Shown: positions 5,778 through 9,172 of the stretch, piece after piece
Position numbering within the stretch: the first letter of the stretch is position 1
How the letters are laid out: each line of letters opens with the position of its first letter
Origin: Deltaproteobacteria bacterium
GTDB lineage: Bacteria > Desulfobacterota > Desulfobacteria > Desulfobacterales > SURF-15
Direction: 5' to 3'
DNA: 9,172 bases
NCBI GenBank assembly: GCA_024644775.1
Contig: JAHEHB010000211.1
Span: 1 to 9,172 of the forward strand
Program-made: the position numbers and the translations under genes
The notes under the pieces: generated by a model
Databases searched by the model: none
The model's input: only the letters and a program-made list of their open reading frames with translations
What the model was told of the DNA's origin: nothing

Positions 5778-6833
5778 ATGATTAAGATAGGAGATCGATT
5801 TATAAATGTCTCACACGAACATTTGGTAATGGCAGCTCAAATAGGTATTGAAGGTGGGGTTATCCGTCTTGAAAGCTTCCCTGGATTTGAAGAGCAAGGC
5901 GAGCCGAACCCCTTGGCGTTAAAAAAGCTGCTGGCCGAGTTCAATGTTCTGGGTCTGGACGTTCCGGGTATCGAGATCCGGCGGAATCTGATGGGAGGAG
6001 CCTTGCGTGGGGACACCGAGCGCATGGAGATTGAAATGGCACGGATAACAGCCTCGATGCGGGTGCTGGCGAATCAGGGGATAGATTTTATGACCATCGG
6101 CTTTGGCATCGCGCATGCAGATGATGACCAGCACGGATGGAGAGGTTACCGTGATGAACCAATCGGTCGAGCCGGAACGGTTATCCGTTCGTTCGATGCC
6201 GGCCGATTGACGAACAACGATTTGGTAACGTGGGGAGCGAATGATCCAAGCCGGCCAGGTATCTTAGTGACCCGGGAGGAGTACTGGAGAAGGCTGGATT
6301 CGTTCATGGAGCGGCTGCTCCCAGTAGCCCGCGAAACGGGGATAAGGTTAGCCTTTCACCCCAATGATCCGCCTTTGCCTGTCTATAGAGGAGTCGAACA
6401 GTTATTCACCACAGTGGCGTCTCTACAGGACCTGCTGGACCGCTACGACGATCCCTTGCTGGGCTTGACCTTTTGCTGTGGAACGATGCAGGAGTCTGGA
6501 AGTAATATGGTTGAGGGGATAAGGCGATACGGAACGCTGGGCAAGATCTTCAACGTCCATCTCCGAAACGTGAAAGGAACGATCCCCAAGTTCCATGAAG
6601 TCTTCCAGGATGAGGGGGATTACGATTCGGTAGAGGTTATGCGGACGCTCCATGAAGTTGGGTACGATGGCTATGTGATGGCCGATCACCTGCCGGGTCT
6701 GGCCATAGATGAGGACCGACCTGCGGTATTTTTGCTGCATGGAATGCCGACCGGGTCACGTGACGTCGCACACGGATGGTGTGTAGGGTATCTGCGGGCA
6801 TTGGTGCAGGCAACCATTCCGCAAGGTCGATAG
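5778..6833 (+). CDS. uxuA: Mannonate dehydratase-like TIM-barrel enzyme (UxuA family)
   Basis: UxuA is a cytoplasmic metal-dependent lyase that converts D-mannonate to 2-keto-3-deoxy-D-gluconate in hexuronate breakdown. The 351-residue length is normal for the family. The expected metal-site segments occur in order: AFHPNDPP (His194), TFCCGT (Cys233/234), IFNVHLRNVKG (His261), and MADHLP (Asp303, followed by His304). Other family-like pieces are 'FHEVFQDEGDYD' (272-283) and the C-terminal 'GWCVGYLRAL'. The N-terminal third and the segment after DH diverge from classic UxuA: the usual 'PGYG/PGYS' tyrosine region appears as 'HGMPTGSRDVAHGW', so the exact substrate may differ. The ATG at 5778 has GGAGGG (5761-5766) 11 nt upstream, a slightly long spacing. 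It is GC-richer than the permease just before it. A general sugar-phosphate isomerase/epimerase-like barrel is the alternative reading. Confidence 0.78.
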   Translation: MIKIGDRFINVSHEHLVMAAQIGIEGGVIRLESFPGFEEQGEPNPLALKKLLAEFNVLGLDVPGIEIRRNLMGGALRGDTERMEIEMARITASMRVLANQGIDFMTIGFGIAHADDDQHGWRGYRDEPIGRAGTVIRSFDAGRLTNNDLVTWGANDPSRPGILVTREEYWRRLDSFMERLLPVARETGIRLAFHPNDPPLPVYRGVEQLFTTVASLQDLLDRYDDPLLGLTFCCGTMQESGSNMVEGIRRYGTLGKIFNVHLRNVKGTIPKFHEVFQDEGDYDSVEVMRTLHEVGYDGYVMADHLPGLAIDEDRPAVFLLHGMPTGSRDVAHGWCVGYLRALVQATIPQGR

Positions 6834-6886
6834 CAGATACAAGCAGATCATCGTACTCAATTGACGGCATGGTGCGCCTACTCCCG

Positions 6887-6904
6887 GAATGATTCGAATC
6901 GTTC
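6887..6904. promoter_or_regulatory. Near-perfect 18-bp palindrome in the uxuA-SDR gap
   Basis: GAATGATTC (6887-6895) and GAATCGTTC (6896-6904) are inverted copies with one mismatched pair around the perfect centre GATTCGAATC. The 167-nt gap (6834-7000) between the two genes otherwise holds no gene, and I see no good promoter; TATAAA at 6969-6974 lacks a well-spaced -35. The palindrome may be an operator or part of a pausing hairpin. Confidence 0.28.
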
Positions 6905-7000
6905 GGCAAAGTCTAGGTCTCGGTTCCAAGCGATCGAACAAATTGAAGTACAATCCTGCAACAAATCTTATAAACCAAATACAAAAACCGAGGGTGTCTC

Positions 7001-7813
7001 ATGGATCTCCATTTAACAGACAAAGTGGCCGTCGTGACCGGGGCCGGCCGCGGCATCGGCAGAGGCATTGCCTTGAATCTTGCCGATGAAGGTGCCCGGG
7101 TCGTTGTAAATTTTGTCCGGGACAAAACGGCGGCCGATGATGTTGTACAGAGAATTCGTGATGCCGGCGCCGATGCGATTGCCGTAAAAGCGGACGTCGG
7201 GATCTGGGAAGATGCCAAGCGGCTCATGAAAGCGACGCTCGACCATTTTGGCAGGGTTGACATCCTGGTTAACAATGCCGGCATTGTCAGTCGAAAATCC
7301 ATTCTCGATATACCCTTTGAGGAATGGGATCGAGTGGTAAGAACCAATTTTTACGGTTGTTTTCACTGCTCCCGGCTTGCGGGACAGCATATGGTATCCC
7401 GTGGCTCCGGCGGAAAAATCATTTCGATATCATCCATTCACGGCCGCGTCGCAAAGGCAAATGTCGGCCCATATTGTTCTACCAAAGCAGCCATTGATAT
7501 GTTTTCAAAACAGCTTGCCGTCGAACTGGCGCCCCACGACATCAATGTAAATGTCATCGCAGCCGGTACGATCACAACGGATATCAATATGCCGCTATAC
7601 AAAAGCACTCGGCCGGAAGACAAACAGCTGAAAGAGGCCGTTCTGAAACGCATCCCCATGGGACGGATTGGGGAGCCGGAAGAGATCGGCCGCGCCGTGG
7701 CATTTCTTGCTTCCGATGCAACAAGCTACATCACCGGTGCCGTACTTTACGTGGACGGGGGGTATGTCGCCGACGGAACCCCTCGGGTATTGGATGGCAG
7801 CGGTGTGCCCTGA
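7001..7813 (+). CDS. Classical short-chain dehydrogenase/reductase; candidate fructuronate reductase
   Basis: This is a 270-residue cytoplasmic NAD(P)-dependent oxidoreductase with all classical SDR marks: TGAGRGIG cofactor loop (13-20), NNAG (91-94), the tetrad Asn in RTNFYG (116), active serine in ISISS (144/145), and YCSTK (Tyr158, Lys162). The C-terminal 'SYITGAVLYVDGGY' is also standard. The second strand ends 'VVVNFVRDK' without an acidic residue, which leans towards NADP(H). GAGGG (6990-6994) sits 6 nt before the ATG. Next to a mannonate dehydratase-like gene, the likely job is D-mannonate/fructuronate oxidoreductase, a role known to be filled by an SDR in Bacillus subtilis (UxuB). That role is inferred from context; gluconate or glucose dehydrogenases and 3-ketoacyl reductases look similar. 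'VNVIAAGTITT' replaces the usual 'VN.IAPG' proline with alanine. Confidence 0.9.
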   Translation: MDLHLTDKVAVVTGAGRGIGRGIALNLADEGARVVVNFVRDKTAADDVVQRIRDAGADAIAVKADVGIWEDAKRLMKATLDHFGRVDILVNNAGIVSRKSILDIPFEEWDRVVRTNFYGCFHCSRLAGQHMVSRGSGGKIISISSIHGRVAKANVGPYCSTKAAIDMFSKQLAVELAPHDINVNVIAAGTITTDINMPLYKSTRPEDKQLKEAVLKRIPMGRIGEPEEIGRAVAFLASDATSYITGAVLYVDGGYVADGTPRVLDGSGVP

Positions 7814-8012
7814 ATATTCTACGGAAAAGATTAATCGAAAAACCTTTAAACTAACTAAACATATTTGAAACCAATGCCAAAAGTACTCGAGTTATCCGAA
7901 CAATTCGGTTCCATCGTCGTGTGGGCGAGCGCTTAGGAAGGGACGTGTTCCGGAGCGACTGCCTTCCAGGTGGCTCAGGGGAAGTAAAATCACTAAAAAA
8001 AGGGAGGTTCCA
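7814..8012 (+). other. Gap between SDR and dctP, with inverted repeats but no clear gene
   Basis: The first 60 nt are AT-rich and the rest GC-richer. Two inverted repeats occur: CCGAA-CAA-TTCGG (7896-7908), and GGAAGG (7936-7941) facing CCTTCC (7962-7967). Neither has a T run, so neither is a convincing terminator. A 20-codon frame (7874-7936, begins MPKVLELSEQ) lacks a ribosome site. The strong AAGGGAGG at 8000-8007 belongs to dctP. Whether the TRAP genes have their own promoter here cannot be told. Confidence 0.4.
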
Positions 8013-9014
8013 ATGAACAAAACGCTGTCAAATTGGTTGAGGGTATCCGTGGTATTCATCTTTTTAGTTACCTCGCTGGTATGTGTTCCGGGCGCTTCGG
8101 CAAAAACTGTAATCAAGGTCGGTACCGCCACGGCTGCGGATCATCCCGAAAATATCGGCGCCTATAAAATCAAAGAGCTTGTCGAAAAGCGGCTCGGCGA
8201 TCAGCTTGAGGTTCGGGTATATACAGACGCCCAGCTGGGAGATCAGCGCACCATGGTCGAAAACATGCGAAAGGGGTTGCTGGAAATCACATGGGTAACC
8301 GTCGGTTTCTTCGGTTCCTATGAGCCGATGCTGAACGTCATCGAAAGCGGCTATCTGTTCCGCGACAGTCAACATTCCTATGCAGTGTTCGATGGTCCAT
8401 TGGGGGACGAGATTCGAAAGCTGGTAGAAAAGCACGGCGTCAAGTTGCTCGGGTATTATGAAGCCGGCATGCGGCATTTAACCAACAACGTGCGGTCGGT
8501 CAACAATCCTGCTGACCTGAAAGGTCTCAAAATCCGGACCCCTCAGGCGAAATATCACCTGAAAACTCTAAAATACATGGGAGCGAGTGCCGTGGCCATG
8601 TCCTTCGGCGAACTTTACACTGCCATGCAGCAAGGGGTGGTGGACGGTCAGGAAAATCCACTTTCGAATATCTACAAGGCAAAATTCTACGAAGTTCAGA
8701 AACACCTCTCCCTAACCGGCCATCTTCACTTAACCCACATGGTCATGTACAGCGACAAGCTCTGGAAAAAACTCACTCCCCAGCAGCAGGAGGTTGTTCG
8801 CCAGGCGGTTATCGACTCTCAGGATGCCCCGCGGGCGGCGGTCCGAAAGGACGACTCCACGCTACTGGCCAAATGCAAAGAACAAGGCATGCAGGTCAAT
8901 GAAGCTGACAGGGAAGCGTTTAAGAAAAGCGTGCTGCCACTCCGTGATGAAGCGGTAGAAGAATTCGGACCCAAGGTTAAGGAATGGTTCACCCTGATTG
9001 AAAACACGAAATGA
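8013..9014 (+). CDS. dctP: TRAP transporter solute-binding protein, DctP family
   Basis: This 333-residue periplasmic protein would bind an organic acid (possibly a uronate or aldonate) for a sodium-driven TRAP importer. The ATG has AAGGGAGG ending 5 nt upstream. A signal peptide is clear: MNKTLSNWLR, a hydrophobic core, and ASA before KTVIKVG (cleavage near residue 30). A Cys at residue 24 does not sit in a good lipobox. DctP marks are 'IKVGTATAADHPENIGA' (34-50), 'GMRHLTNN' (152-159), 'DLKGLKIRTPQ' (168-178) with the conserved carboxylate-binding arginine near 175, and 'AMQQGVVDGQENP' (204-216). The small membrane subunit gene begins 73 nt downstream, and the SDR gene lies 199 nt upstream on the same strand. 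TRAP binding proteins for glucuronate or galacturonate are often encoded beside uxuA-type genes, which supports a hexuronate-type ligand here; this is inference. Confidence 0.95.
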   Translation: MNKTLSNWLRVSVVFIFLVTSLVCVPGASAKTVIKVGTATAADHPENIGAYKIKELVEKRLGDQLEVRVYTDAQLGDQRTMVENMRKGLLEITWVTVGFFGSYEPMLNVIESGYLFRDSQHSYAVFDGPLGDEIRKLVEKHGVKLLGYYEAGMRHLTNNVRSVNNPADLKGLKIRTPQAKYHLKTLKYMGASAVAMSFGELYTAMQQGVVDGQENPLSNIYKAKFYEVQKHLSLTGHLHLTHMVMYSDKLWKKLTPQQQEVVRQAVIDSQDAPRAAVRKDDSTLLAKCKEQGMQVNEADREAFKKSVLPLRDEAVEEFGPKVKEWFTLIENTK

Positions 9015-9033
9015 TTCCTGACCGCTATAAACC

Positions 9034-9060
9034 GGGGGCGGGCCATTGACGCCTGCCTCC
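9034..9060 (+). other. Strong stem-loop between dctP and dctQ
   Basis: GGGGGCGGGC (9034-9043) pairs along all ten positions with GCCTGCCTCC (9051-9060), counting two G-U wobbles, around a 7-nt loop (CATTGAC). No T run follows, so it is not a normal terminator. Its place between an abundant binding protein and its membrane partners fits an mRNA 3'-end-protecting or attenuating structure like those seen after malE. Confidence 0.6.
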
Positions 9061-9087
9061 AACTTGAATTTAGAGAAAGATTGACTA

Positions 9088-9172
9088 ATGACACGCTTTT
9101 TCACTGCCGTAGAACAGAGTGTGAATGCTATTGTTCGGTGGATCGTCATCCTTTTTATGCTCGCCATGACGA
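9088..9172 (+). CDS. dctQ: TRAP transporter small membrane subunit DctQ (N-terminal part, runs off right edge)
   Basis: The first 28 codons are in the window, starting at the ATG at 9088. The translation begins MTRFFTAVEQSVNAIVRW and enters a hydrophobic helix (IVILFMLAMT). A short amphipathic stretch followed directly by the first membrane helix is the usual beginning of the four-helix DctQ subunit, and the position straight after dctP matches the dctP-dctQ-dctM order. The ribosome site is weak (AGAGAAAG about 8-15 nt upstream). DctM would be expected beyond the window. Confidence 0.78.
   Translation, partial: MTRFFTAVEQSVNAIVRWIVILFMLAMT

Noticed and set aside
7936..7967. GGAAGG/CCTTCC inverted repeat as a terminator after the SDR gene
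   Set aside because: Short 6-bp stem, 20-nt loop and no T run, so not a convincing terminator.
7874..7990. 20-codon frame ending in TAG, open for 16 more codons after it (possible stop read-through or broken gene)
   Set aside because: No ribosome site, no recognisable protein, and too short to argue for recoding or for a pseudogene.

Overview
The window reads as a sugar-acid (hexuronate-type) uptake and catabolism region of a Gram-negative, moderate-GC bacterium. The three solute-binding proteins carry signal peptides that look like SPase I substrates without a usable lipobox, which points to a periplasm. The TRAP components and the style of the intergenic palindromic repeats suggest a deltaproteobacterium (Desulfobacterota-like); that assignment is inference. 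No rRNA, tRNA, CRISPR array, transposase, phage gene or transcription-factor gene is visible.

Layout. On the minus strand, reading leftward from about 1644, lie a family-1 ABC sugar-binding protein (337-1644) and the first 66 residues of a MalF-type permease (1-199, running off the left edge). A non-coding AT-rich region (1645-2251) separates them from a rightward cluster: MalG-type permease (2252-3103), second family-1 binding protein (3397-4740), MalF-type permease with a TTG start (4889-5758), mannonate dehydratase-like TIM barrel (5778-6833), classical SDR oxidoreductase (7001-7813), TRAP binding protein DctP (8013-9014), and the first 28 residues of the TRAP small membrane subunit DctQ (9088 to the edge). 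The gaps on either side of the second binding protein each hold a palindromic repeat. The first is a MITE-like element of about 160 bp with imperfect terminal inverted repeats; the second is an 89-bp inverted-repeat unit. A strong stem-loop separates dctP from dctQ.

How the genes may work together. Two ABC importers (neither ATPase is in the window) and one TRAP importer would bring sugars or sugar acids into the cell. The UxuA-like enzyme would dehydrate D-mannonate (or a related aldonate) to 2-keto-3-deoxygluconate, and the SDR is a plausible fructuronate reductase feeding it. Substrates are inferred from the UxuA-like gene and its neighbours only.

This is largely an ordinary catabolic locus. 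The points worth a second look are the permease-binding protein-permease gene order, the two inserted repeats, the palindrome in the divergent control region, the step in base composition just before the uxuA-like gene, and the apparently altered C-terminal active-site segment of the UxuA-like enzyme. I did not find convincing evidence of an undescribed biological system.
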